Assembly: GCA_023437285.1 (NCBI GenBank)
Contig: JAEZGP010000106.1
Location: 1 to 6,166 of the forward strand
Direction of reading: 5' to 3'
DNA: 6,166 nt
Origin: Actinomycetes bacterium
GTDB lineage: Bacteria; Actinomycetota; Actinomycetes; Mycobacteriales; Micromonosporaceae
Part shown: positions 1 to 5,112 of the stretch, piece by piece
Numbering within the stretch: the first letter of the stretch is position 1
Layout: every line of letters starts with the position of its first letter
Program-made: the position numbers and the translations under genes
The notes under the pieces: model-generated
Databases searched by the model: none
Told to the model about the DNA's origin: nothing
The model's input: the letters and a program-made list of their open reading frames with translations, nothing else

Positions 1-2
1 TG

Positions 3-239
3 CTCCCGCCGCCGCCCTGGCGCGAATCGGAGTGGCTGGTCAAGCGCGCGGTGGCGGTGCCCGGAGATCCGGTGCCGCGGGCGAGGGTGCCGGCGTTGGC
101 GCAGGTCGACCACGAGGTCGTGCCCGCCGACGCGCTCGTGGTGCTCGGCGACAACGCGAACCGCAGCGACGACTCGCGCCGCTACGGCTACGTGCCCGCC
201 GACCGTCTGGTCGGCACGGTCCTGCGTACGCTGGCCTGA
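3..239 (+). CDS. S26-family signal peptidase, C-terminal part (5' truncated)
   Basis: The reading frame is open from the window edge and ends at the stop at 237-239, so only the last 78 residues are present. What is seen: a segment reading EWLVKRAVAVPGD near the start, then VVLGDNANRSDDSRRYGYVPADRLVG close to the C-terminus (key part LGDN..S.DSR.YG.VP). These match conserved boxes of type I signal peptidases (family S26): the Lys of VKRAVAVPGD (codon 42-44) would be the general base of the Ser-Lys dyad, and the GDN..SDSR box is the usual C-terminal signature. The nucleophile Ser and any membrane anchor lie upstream of the window. Family members sit in the cytoplasmic membrane and remove signal peptides from exported proteins. 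Some short actinobacterial S26 proteins are annotated only as S26 family, and the exact subtype cannot be fixed here. The next gene starts 59 nt downstream on the same strand and itself encodes an exported lipoprotein. Confidence 0.85.
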   Translation, partial: LPPPPWRESEWLVKRAVAVPGDPVPRARVPALAQVDHEVVPADALVVLGDNANRSDDSRRYGYVPADRLVGTVLRTLA

Positions 240-245
240 CCGCCG

Positions 246-259
246 TACGCCGGGGCGTA
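246..259 (+). terminator. Short hairpin after the signal peptidase gene (weak terminator candidate)
   Basis: TACGCC at 246-251 is followed by GG and then GGCGTA at 254-259. This gives a 5-bp GC-rich stem with a 4-nt loop, starting 6 nt after the stop codon. There is no T-tract. The stem is short, so it may only slow transcription or be chance in GC-rich DNA. Confidence 0.2.
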
Positions 260-298
260 GCCGCAGGTCGGCGGGCGGTGCTGTGGCAGAATGCCGCG

Positions 299-1792
299 AT
301 GGCGCCGCAAGCGGCACGTCCGCCCCTCCGCATGATGACCGCCGCGCTCGCCCTCGCGACGCTCGTTGCCGGGTGTTCGGCCGGTGACCCGCCCACGCCA
401 CCCGCGCAACCGACCGGGTCGGCGGGGCCGTCGGCGCAACCGCAGGCGTCGCCCTCGCCCGAGGCCACCCCGGACCCGTACGCCGCGGGACTGTCCCGAC
501 CGGTGGCCGACAAGCTGTACCCCGACTACGGCAACCCCTCGATCGATGTGCTGCACTACGGCCTGGACCTGGCTTGGGTGCCCACCTCGCGCCGGCTCAG
601 CGGCACCGCCACCATCACGCTGCGCGCCGTCAAGGCGGTACGGGAGATCTCGCTGGACTTCTCCCGCGCGTACACCCTGGATGGGGCCACCGCGGACGGT
701 GAGCGGGTCACCGCGAAGCGCAGCGGCCACAAGCTGGTGCTCGCCAAGGCACTGCCGGCCGAGGCGCGCACGACCCTGGTGGTGCGCTATCAGGGCCGGC
801 CGAGGCCCGTGTCGATGCCCGGCTGGAGTGGCTGGACCGGCGACGGCATGGGCCTGCGCGCCATGGCCAACGGCGAGGCGTGGTCGATCCAGCAGCCCAT
901 CGGCGCGTTCACCTGGTATCCCGTCAACGACCATCCCTCCGACGAGGCGCTCTACGACATCGCGGTGACCGTGCCGAAGGGCTGGACGGGCATCGCGACC
1001 GGACAGCTGGTGGGGTCGGAGCCGAACGGGTCGCGCACCAGGTGGAAGTGGCGGTCCACCGACCCCGCCGCGAGCTACGCCACCACCCTGGTGGTCGGCC
1101 GGTACGAGAAGCTGACCGCCACCGGCCCGGGCGGGGTCCCGGTCACGATGTGGCTGCGGGCCGGCTCCGACAGCGGCACACGGTCGATGGTCAAGCGGCT
1201 GCCCGCCGTGCTGCGGTGGCTGGCCGACCGGTTCGGGCCGTACCCCTTCCCGGCCGCCGGGGTCGTCGTGATCGACAGCCGGTCCGCTATGGACACCCAA
1301 CAGATGATCACCATGGGGAGCCGGTCGAGCGGTGGCGAGACCCTGCTGCTGCACGAGGTGAGCCACGAGTGGTTCGGCAACGCGGTCACCCCGCGTGACT
1401 GGACGGGGATCTGGCTCAGCGAGGGCATCGCCACCTGGATCGAGGGCGAGTGGGCCATCGACAAGGGCTGGGCCAGCCGGCAGAGCGTGGTGAGCGGCTG
1501 GCGGGCCCAGGACCGTGCCGCGCGGCCCACGGCTGGTCCGCCCGGTCGGCCGCGCGCCGCGCACTTCGGCGCGCGCAACGTATACGCCAGCCCCGCGCTG
1601 ATGCTGCACGAGATCCGGTCCGAGATCGGCGCGTCGGCGTTCCAGCGGCTGTTGCGCGACTGGGTGCAGACGCAGCGCAACCAGTCGGTGGACCGGGCGA
1701 CGTTCGTCCGCTTCGTCAACACGCACACCGGTCGCGACCTGAGCGCGTTGATCAATAAATGGCTCGACGCGCCCTCGGCGCCGACCGACTGA
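299..1792 (+). CDS. Secreted M1-type zinc metallopeptidase lipoprotein
   Basis: 497 residues from the ATG at 299. The frame is open further upstream to 32, but that part overlaps the signal peptidase gene and is Arg/Gly-rich without sense. The ATG at 299 gives a proper lipoprotein signal peptide: Arg7 and Arg11, a hydrophobic stretch, then lipobox LVAG-Cys26. The next ATGs (332, 335) would remove the positive charges. A Pro/Ser/Thr-rich tether follows to about residue 60, then an N-terminal beta domain (DVLHYGLDLAW, typical of M1 proteins). The zinc site is HEVSHEW (His352, Glu353, His356) with Glu375 exactly 18 residues on, in LSEGIATW. Tyr429 (NVYASPALMLHE) is at the usual place of the transition-state Tyr. 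It is predicted to be lipid-anchored outside the membrane and to cleave peptides. Oddly, the aminopeptidase GxMEN box appears as SAMDT (Met331-Asp332), so classic aminopeptidase action is uncertain. No strong ribosome site is visible. It may be transcribed with the upstream gene 59 nt away. Confidence 0.88.
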   Translation: MAPQAARPPLRMMTAALALATLVAGCSAGDPPTPPAQPTGSAGPSAQPQASPSPEATPDPYAAGLSRPVADKLYPDYGNPSIDVLHYGLDLAWVPTSRRLSGTATITLRAVKAVREISLDFSRAYTLDGATADGERVTAKRSGHKLVLAKALPAEARTTLVVRYQGRPRPVSMPGWSGWTGDGMGLRAMANGEAWSIQQPIGAFTWYPVNDHPSDEALYDIAVTVPKGWTGIATGQLVGSEPNGSRTRWKWRSTDPAASYATTLVVGRYEKLTATGPGGVPVTMWLRAGSDSGTRSMVKRLPAVLRWLADRFGPYPFPAAGVVVIDSRSAMDTQQMITMGSRSSGGETLLLHEVSHEWFGNAVTPRDWTGIWLSEGIATWIEGEWAIDKGWASRQSVVSGWRAQDRAARPTAGPPGRPRAAHFGARNVYASPALMLHEIRSEIGASAFQRLLRDWVQTQRNQSVDRATFVRFVNTHTGRDLSALINKWLDAPSAPTD

Positions 1793-1894
1793 GAGACACT
1801 CAACTCTTTCGATAGTTGCGACCATCCATGGCGCACGGCGGATGCCGCGTTCTGGCTGGCTGCCGAGCGGTCGGTGGGCCTGGCTGGCCTTAGG

Positions 1895-1914
1895 TTTCCG
1901 AAACATTTCCGGAA
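1895..1914. promoter_or_regulatory. Tandem TTTCC-GAA operator-like sites before the xylanase promoter
   Basis: TTTCCGAAA (1895-1903) and TTTCCGGAA (1906-1914) are near-identical 9-mers repeated at an 11-bp period, about one helical turn. Each is itself palindromic or nearly so, and between them they form GAAA-CA-TTTC. The block ends 4 bp before the -35 box. Short inverted repeats of GAAA/TTTC type are known upstream of actinomycete xylanase genes, where they bind repressors that respond to xylan breakdown products. Repressor binding here is inferred from position and symmetry. Confidence 0.5.
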
Positions 1915-1918
1915 GTTG

Positions 1919-1948
1919 TTGACAGTGTGGCCAACGTGTCTCAATACT
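1919..1948 (+). promoter_or_regulatory. Xylanase gene promoter (-35 TTGACA, -10 AATACT)
   Basis: TTGACA at 1919-1924 is a perfect sigma-70-type -35 hexamer. AATACT at 1943-1948, 18 bp downstream, matches TATAAT at four of six positions. Transcription would begin near 1955 and give a leader of about 50 nt before the GTG start at 2005. The flanking operator-like repeats support a regulated promoter. The -10 element is the weaker half of the call. Confidence 0.5.
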
Positions 1949-1995
1949 CGCCCTTCGACAGGCGCACATGAATCCATGACCTGATGTTGAGCATG

Positions 1996-2000
1996 AGGAG
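1996..2000 (+). promoter_or_regulatory. Ribosome binding site AGGAG that selects the GTG start of the xylanase
   Basis: AGGAG lies 4 nt before GTG 2005. The in-frame ATGs at 1984 and 1993 have no purine-rich site upstream, and the ATG at 1993 abuts this AGGAG. GTG 2005 is therefore preferred, although the spacing is on the short side. Confidence 0.6.
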
Positions 2001-2004
2001 TCCC

Positions 2005-3552
2005 GTGAACGGCAGCCTGAGACAACGCAGGAAACTCGCCAGATTCGCCTTGCCCACGGCGGTGTTGTTGCTGGTGGGCGGTGCTGTGACGGTCCAGTCC
2101 ATCGGCTCGGCGGCCGCCGCCGAGACGACGTTGCGGGCCGCCGCCGCCAAGGCCGGGCTGTTCTTCGGCGTCGCCGCCTCGCCCAACCGGCTCTACCCGA
2201 TCGTCAGCCAGGAGTTCGGCCAGCTGACCCCCGAGAACGACATGAAGCCGGACCGCATCGCCACGTCCAGCGGCGGGCTGCAGAACACCGGCGGCGCGGA
2301 CCAGCTGGTGAACTTCGCCCAGAGCAACAACATGCTGGTCCGCGGGCACACCCTGGTGTGGCACTCGCAGGCCGGCGCGCTGCAGGGGGCCAGCCAGTCG
2401 ACGCTGAACAACTTCATCGGCAACGCCATCAACCGCTGGGGCAGCAAGATCGCGTACTGGGACGTGGTCAACGAGGCGCTGGAGGACAACAACACCGGCC
2501 GGCGCCGCAACCAGTGGCCGCACACCATGAACCGGGACGCGAACGGCGACGGTGACTACTTCGACAGCGGCGACACCGACGTCATCCGGGACTCGTTCAT
2601 CCGGGCCAAGCAGGTCGTGCAGGCCGGCGGGTACAACACCAAGCTGTGCATCAACGACTACGACGTCGAGGGCCTGACCGTCGCCGGTGGCACCCCGAAC
2701 CGCAAGGCCAACGCGCTCTACGACATCGTGCGCAACTACCGGCAGTACATCGACTGTGTCGGGTTCCAGGCGCACTTCAACGACAACCCGAACAGCATCA
2801 TCACTGCCGACCTGCAGGCCAACATCCAGCGCTTCGCCGACCTCGGCGTCGAGGTGCACATCAGCGAGCTGGACATCGATGACGACCTGAGCAACAACGA
2901 CATCGGTACGGGCCAGGCGGAGAACTACCGCAAGGTCGTGCGGGCCTGCCTCAACGTCGCCAAGTGCACCGGCATCACCGTCTGGGGCATCTCCGACAGC
3001 GAGTCGTGGCGCTCCTCCGAGCGGGGCCTGCTGTTCACCGGCGGCAACGGCAGCTACCAGAAGAAGGCCGCCTACAACGCGGTCCTCGACGAGCTGAACA
3101 AGGGCCGCAACGTCACGACCTCCCAGGCGCCGACGTCCCGGCCGCCGGTGTCGTCGTCCGCCCCGCCCACGTCGTCCGCGCCGACCTCGGTCCCGCCGAC
3201 GTCGGTCCCGCCGACCTCGACTGTGCCGACGTCCGTTCCGCCGTCGTCGTCGAACCCGGGCAGCGGCTGCTCGGCGACGGTCGCGGTGAACGCCTGGACC
3301 GGCGGCTTCACCGTCTCGGTGCGGGTCACCGCCGGCTCCGCCGCGATCAGCCGGTGGAGCGTGGCGATGACCATGCCGTCCGGGACCACGGTCACCAACG
3401 CGTGGAACGCCAACCGGTCCGCGAACACCGGGACGATCCAGTTCAGCAACGTCAGTTACAACGGCCAGGTGAACGCCGGCCAGACCACGGAGTTCGGTTT
3501 CCAGGGCACGGGGACGGCCACCGGCCTCAACCCGGTCTGCACCGCCTCCTGA
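2005..3552 (+). CDS. Secreted GH10 endo-1,4-beta-xylanase with C-terminal CBM2 module
   Basis: 515 residues from GTG 2005; ATG 1984 would add seven. The N-terminus is an export signal (RQRRKL, hydrophobic core at about 12-30, Ala-rich cleavage region near residue 39). An RR pair makes the Tat route possible but not clear. The GH10 barrel spans about residues 42-365, with hallmarks LTPENDMK, VRGHTLVWH, acid/base Glu157 in YWDVVNEAL, nucleophile Glu288 in VHISELDID, and GITVWGISD. Cys pairs in KLCINDY/IDCVGF and RACLNVAKC match family disulfides. A PTS-rich linker (about 370-420) leads to a CBM2 from Cys422 to Cys512, with binding aromatics Trp431, Trp467 and Tyr485. GH10 enzymes cut internal beta-1,4 bonds of xylan; CBM2 tethers the enzyme to cellulose or xylan. 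The two catalytic Glu are 131 residues apart because of an extra DxNxDxD-bearing loop after the first. The gene is monocistronic: its own promoter lies upstream and a strong hairpin follows the stop. Confidence 0.95.
   Translation: MNGSLRQRRKLARFALPTAVLLLVGGAVTVQSIGSAAAAETTLRAAAAKAGLFFGVAASPNRLYPIVSQEFGQLTPENDMKPDRIATSSGGLQNTGGADQLVNFAQSNNMLVRGHTLVWHSQAGALQGASQSTLNNFIGNAINRWGSKIAYWDVVNEALEDNNTGRRRNQWPHTMNRDANGDGDYFDSGDTDVIRDSFIRAKQVVQAGGYNTKLCINDYDVEGLTVAGGTPNRKANALYDIVRNYRQYIDCVGFQAHFNDNPNSIITADLQANIQRFADLGVEVHISELDIDDDLSNNDIGTGQAENYRKVVRACLNVAKCTGITVWGISDSESWRSSERGLLFTGGNGSYQKKAAYNAVLDELNKGRNVTTSQAPTSRPPVSSSAPPTSSAPTSVPPTSVPPTSTVPTSVPPSSSNPGSGCSATVAVNAWTGGFTVSVRVTAGSAAISRWSVAMTMPSGTTVTNAWNANRSANTGTIQFSNVSYNGQVNAGQTTEFGFQGTGTATGLNPVCTAS
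3181..3240 (+). repeat. Four tandem 15-bp units encoding the PTSVP linker
   Basis: Four consecutive 15-bp units (3181, 3196, 3211, 3226) of the form CCGACSTCGGTCCCG encode PTSVP, PTSVP, PTSTV, PTSVP. The first two copies differ at one base and the others are more diverged. They form the core of the flexible linker between the GH10 and CBM2 domains. Such arrays can change copy number by slippage, which would change linker length while keeping the frame. Confidence 0.85.
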
Positions 3553-3557
3553 TCGCA

Positions 3558-3600
3558 GCCGGTGTCCGGGACGGGCGCGCCGCCCGTCCCGGACACCGGC
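3558..3600 (+). terminator. Perfect 20-bp hairpin terminator of the xylanase gene
   Basis: The arms 3558-3577 and 3581-3600 are exact reverse complements over 20 bp with a 3-nt CGC loop. The structure starts 6 nt after the xylanase stop codon. There is no T-tract, as is common for actinomycete terminators. The symmetry lets it also protect the transcript's 3' end or stop transcription arriving from the convergent regulator gene on the other strand. Confidence 0.8.
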
Positions 3601-3729
3601 GCCACCATGCCGGCCGTAGCGCCGGCGGACCAATCCCGACTGCGGCCCTCCGGCCGATGCGCCCATCCCGGCCCTGCGGCGCCGACGCCCCCGCCGGAAC
3701 CGCTCACCGGATGATGACTATGGCGGCCG

Positions 3730-4344
3730 TCAAATCCAGCCCGATTCGCGGGCGATTCGTATTGCCTCGATGCGCGTGCGCGCGCCGGCCTTGGCGAGCA
3801 CCCGGGAAAGGCAGTTCCTGACGGTACCCGCGCTTAGGTGAAGCGTATTCGCGATTTCTTTCGTCGGCATGCCGTCGACGGCCAATAGCAGAATCTCGCG
3901 TTCGCGCTCCGTCAATGGACTGGTTTCGGCTGTCAAAGCCGCGACAGCGACGCTCGTGGCGAGCACCGTGTCACCTCGCGCCATTTGGCGAATAGCTTCC
4001 GCCAGGGCTCCTGGTGTGATATCGGTCCCTAGTAGGCCCACGCGAGGCACCAGTTTGGCTAGGGCCAGTCCGGCGACCGGGTTGACGCGCCGGTCGATGA
4101 TGACCAGCACGCCCGCGTGCGGCAGCGTGTCGCAGAGCCACTGGCAGAGAGTTTGTATATCAACGGAACCGGGTAGCCCGGCATCGATAAGGATAACGTC
4201 CGGACGGGTGCGACGGGCGTCGCTCATAACGTCATCGGCGGTGAGGGTGAGGGCGACTACGTCGATGTCCTTTTCTGGCGTCAGCGCCGCCGCCAGAGCC
4301 TCGCAGAACAAGCGCCAGGTGTGTCCCAGTAGGACGCTAACCAT
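3730..4344 (-). CDS. LuxR/NarL-type response regulator with degenerate receiver domain
   Basis: 204 residues from the ATG at 4344-4342. The frame is open 18 codons further upstream, but GGGAG lies 4 nt before this ATG and the protein then begins MVSVLLGHTWRLF, aligning with the start of receiver domains (LLVDDHxLF). The receiver covers about residues 1-120 and keeps the acceptor-like Asp54 in VILIDAGLPG. It has His8-Thr9 in place of the acidic pair, Ile82-Ile83 near the usual Thr, and GLLGTD in place of GYLLKD, so the conserved Lys is missing. The C-terminus (142-204) is a LuxR helix-turn-helix: SPLTEREREIL, then KEIANTLHLSAGTVRN, ending GARTRIEAIRIARESGWI. It probably binds DNA and regulates the neighbouring cluster without ordinary phosphorylation. 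It is divergent from the regulator at 4508 and convergent with the xylanase. GC is clearly lower than in its neighbours and there are seven CTA Leu codons, suggesting a different origin. No TTA codon is present. Confidence 0.9.
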   Translation of the reverse strand: MVSVLLGHTWRLFCEALAAALTPEKDIDVVALTLTADDVMSDARRTRPDVILIDAGLPGSVDIQTLCQWLCDTLPHAGVLVIIDRRVNPVAGLALAKLVPRVGLLGTDITPGALAEAIRQMARGDTVLATSVAVAALTAETSPLTEREREILLLAVDGMPTKEIANTLHLSAGTVRNCLSRVLAKAGARTRIEAIRIARESGWI

Positions 4345-4507
4345 CGTTCTCCCTATCCGAGAGGTGCCGTTCGCGACCAAGAACTTCCGCAGGCACAAAA
4401 GATCGCAATGATATCAAAATCACGGTGCAGAGAGTGTCGCTGGGATATGAACAATTCGTATCCGCTGATGCGCCAGACCTTTCGCCGTATCGGAGGACGG
4501 ACCCCGC
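4345..4507. promoter_or_regulatory. Divergent promoter region between the two regulator genes
   Basis: This 163-bp spacer must carry promoters for both regulator genes. It is richer in A+T than its surroundings (for example 4396-4420), with the 8-bp palindrome TGATATCA at 4409-4416 and a longer near-palindrome at 4443-4463. Ribosome sites are GGGAG for the left gene (4349-4353 on the minus strand) and GGAGGA at 4492-4497, 10 nt before ATG 4508, for the right gene. No convincing -35/-10 pair was found on either strand. Confidence 0.6.
4443..4463. promoter_or_regulatory. 21-bp near-palindrome, candidate operator
   Basis: GGATATGAA-CAA-TTCGTATCC: the 9-bp arms match at eight positions, with one T/G mismatch, around a 3-bp centre. 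It lies 45 bp before the start of the right-hand regulator and about 100 bp before the left-hand one. Half-site TATCCG recurs at 4354-4359 next to the left gene's ribosome site. Dimeric LuxR/NarL regulators bind such dyads, so control of both genes from this site is plausible. Confidence 0.45.
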
Positions 4508-5098
4508 ATGATTCGCGTACTGCTGGTGGCCGATGAGGCGCTGTTTCGCAGCGCTCTCGCCGCAACGTTGGCCAACGAGGACGACCTTGACGTGGTAGGT
4601 GAGTTCGACAGCGCCCGCGATCTGGGCCGTACGCCGGCTGACGTGGCGATCGTCGACGGCGATGTACCCGGCCGGAGCGGCGTCGTAACACCTGGCCCGG
4701 GCGGGCGGATCCGCGTGCGGTCGGTGCTGGTGCTCACCACCGACCACGCCCCGTCCGCGCGGCGGTTCACCGGGGTCGGCGGGGTGACCGGGCTCGTCGC
4801 GAAGGACCGGGGGATGGGTGAGCTGGTCGACGCGGTGCGCCGGGTCGCCGCGGGCGAGCCGGTGTTCGGCCTGGCGCCGTCGTCGGCGGCCGCCCGCACG
4901 CCGGACAGCCCGCTCACCGAGCGGGAGACCGACGTACTGCGGCTCGCGGCCGACGGACTTCCCTCGGCCCGCATCGCCGACGACCTGGGGCTCACTGTCG
5001 GTACGGTGCGCAACTACATGTCCGCGATCGTGCGTAAGACCGGTTCGCGCAACCGGCTGGAGGCCGTCCGCGCGGCCAGCACCGCCGGTTGGTTGTAG
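4508..5098 (+). CDS. LuxR/NarL-type response regulator
   Basis: 196 residues from ATG 4508, with GGAGGA 10 nt upstream. The receiver (about residues 1-115) starts MIRVLLVADEALFR, where the usual acidic pair is reduced to Ala8-Asp9. Asp50 in VAIVDGDVPG is the likely phosphorylation site, and Thr77/Thr78 (LVLTTD) and Lys99 (GLVAKD) are kept. The receiver is therefore closer to functional than that of the divergent regulator. The region between Asp50 and LVLTT carries a Gly/Pro/Arg-rich stretch. The LuxR helix-turn-helix occupies 134-196: SPLTERETDVL, ARIADDLGLTVGTVRNYMS, ending SRNRLEAVRAASTAGWL. This is the same C-terminal pattern (VRN..S, R.R.EA.R, GW) as in the left-hand regulator, so the two are paralogues of one subfamily. 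No sensor kinase gene is in the window. It likely controls the cluster to the right and is co-transcribed with the thioesterase 14 nt downstream. Confidence 0.9.
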   Translation: MIRVLLVADEALFRSALAATLANEDDLDVVGEFDSARDLGRTPADVAIVDGDVPGRSGVVTPGPGGRIRVRSVLVLTTDHAPSARRFTGVGGVTGLVAKDRGMGELVDAVRRVAAGEPVFGLAPSSAAARTPDSPLTERETDVLRLAADGLPSARIADDLGLTVGTVRNYMSAIVRKTGSRNRLEAVRAASTAGWL

Positions 5099-5103
5099 AG
5101 GGG
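5097..5103 (+). promoter_or_regulatory. Ribosome binding site of the thioesterase, overlapping the regulator stop codon
   Basis: AGAGGGG begins inside the TAG stop (5096-5098) of the upstream regulator and ends 9 nt before ATG 5113. This fixes the ATG at 5113 rather than the TTG at 5089, and it suggests the two genes are translated from one message, perhaps coupled. Confidence 0.6.
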
Positions 5104-5112
5104 ACGCAACGG

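Noticed and set aside
32..298. N-terminal extension of the M1 peptidase upstream of ATG 299
   Set aside because: It overlaps the conserved end of the signal peptidase gene in another frame and would place an Arg-rich stretch before the lipoprotein signal peptide.
1801..1818. Inverted repeat CAACT-(8)-AGTTG after the M1 peptidase stop
   Set aside because: Only a 5-bp, partly A/T stem with an 8-nt loop; too weak to call a terminator.
188..1969. Minus-strand open frame of 593 codons opposite the M1 peptidase gene
   Set aside because: Translation is Arg/Pro/Gly-rich without any recognisable motif. The + strand frame has a lipobox and zinc site.
3609..3626. GCCGGC-cgtagc-GCCGGC hairpin between the convergent genes
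   Set aside because: GCCGGC is common in this GC-rich DNA, and the site is about 100 nt beyond the regulator stop; not convincing as its terminator.
1075..3666. Very long minus-strand open frame (863 codons) opposite the peptidase and xylanase genes
   Set aside because: It is a by-product of strong GC codon bias in the + strand genes. Its translation is low-complexity Arg/Gly/Val/Asp and shows no domain, while the + strand encodes clear catalytic motifs.
2964..3821. Plus-strand open frame of 285 codons overlapping the xylanase 3' end, the terminator and the regulator
   Set aside because: It is out of frame with the CBM2, crosses a strong hairpin and runs antisense into the regulator gene. 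Its composition is Arg-rich nonsense.
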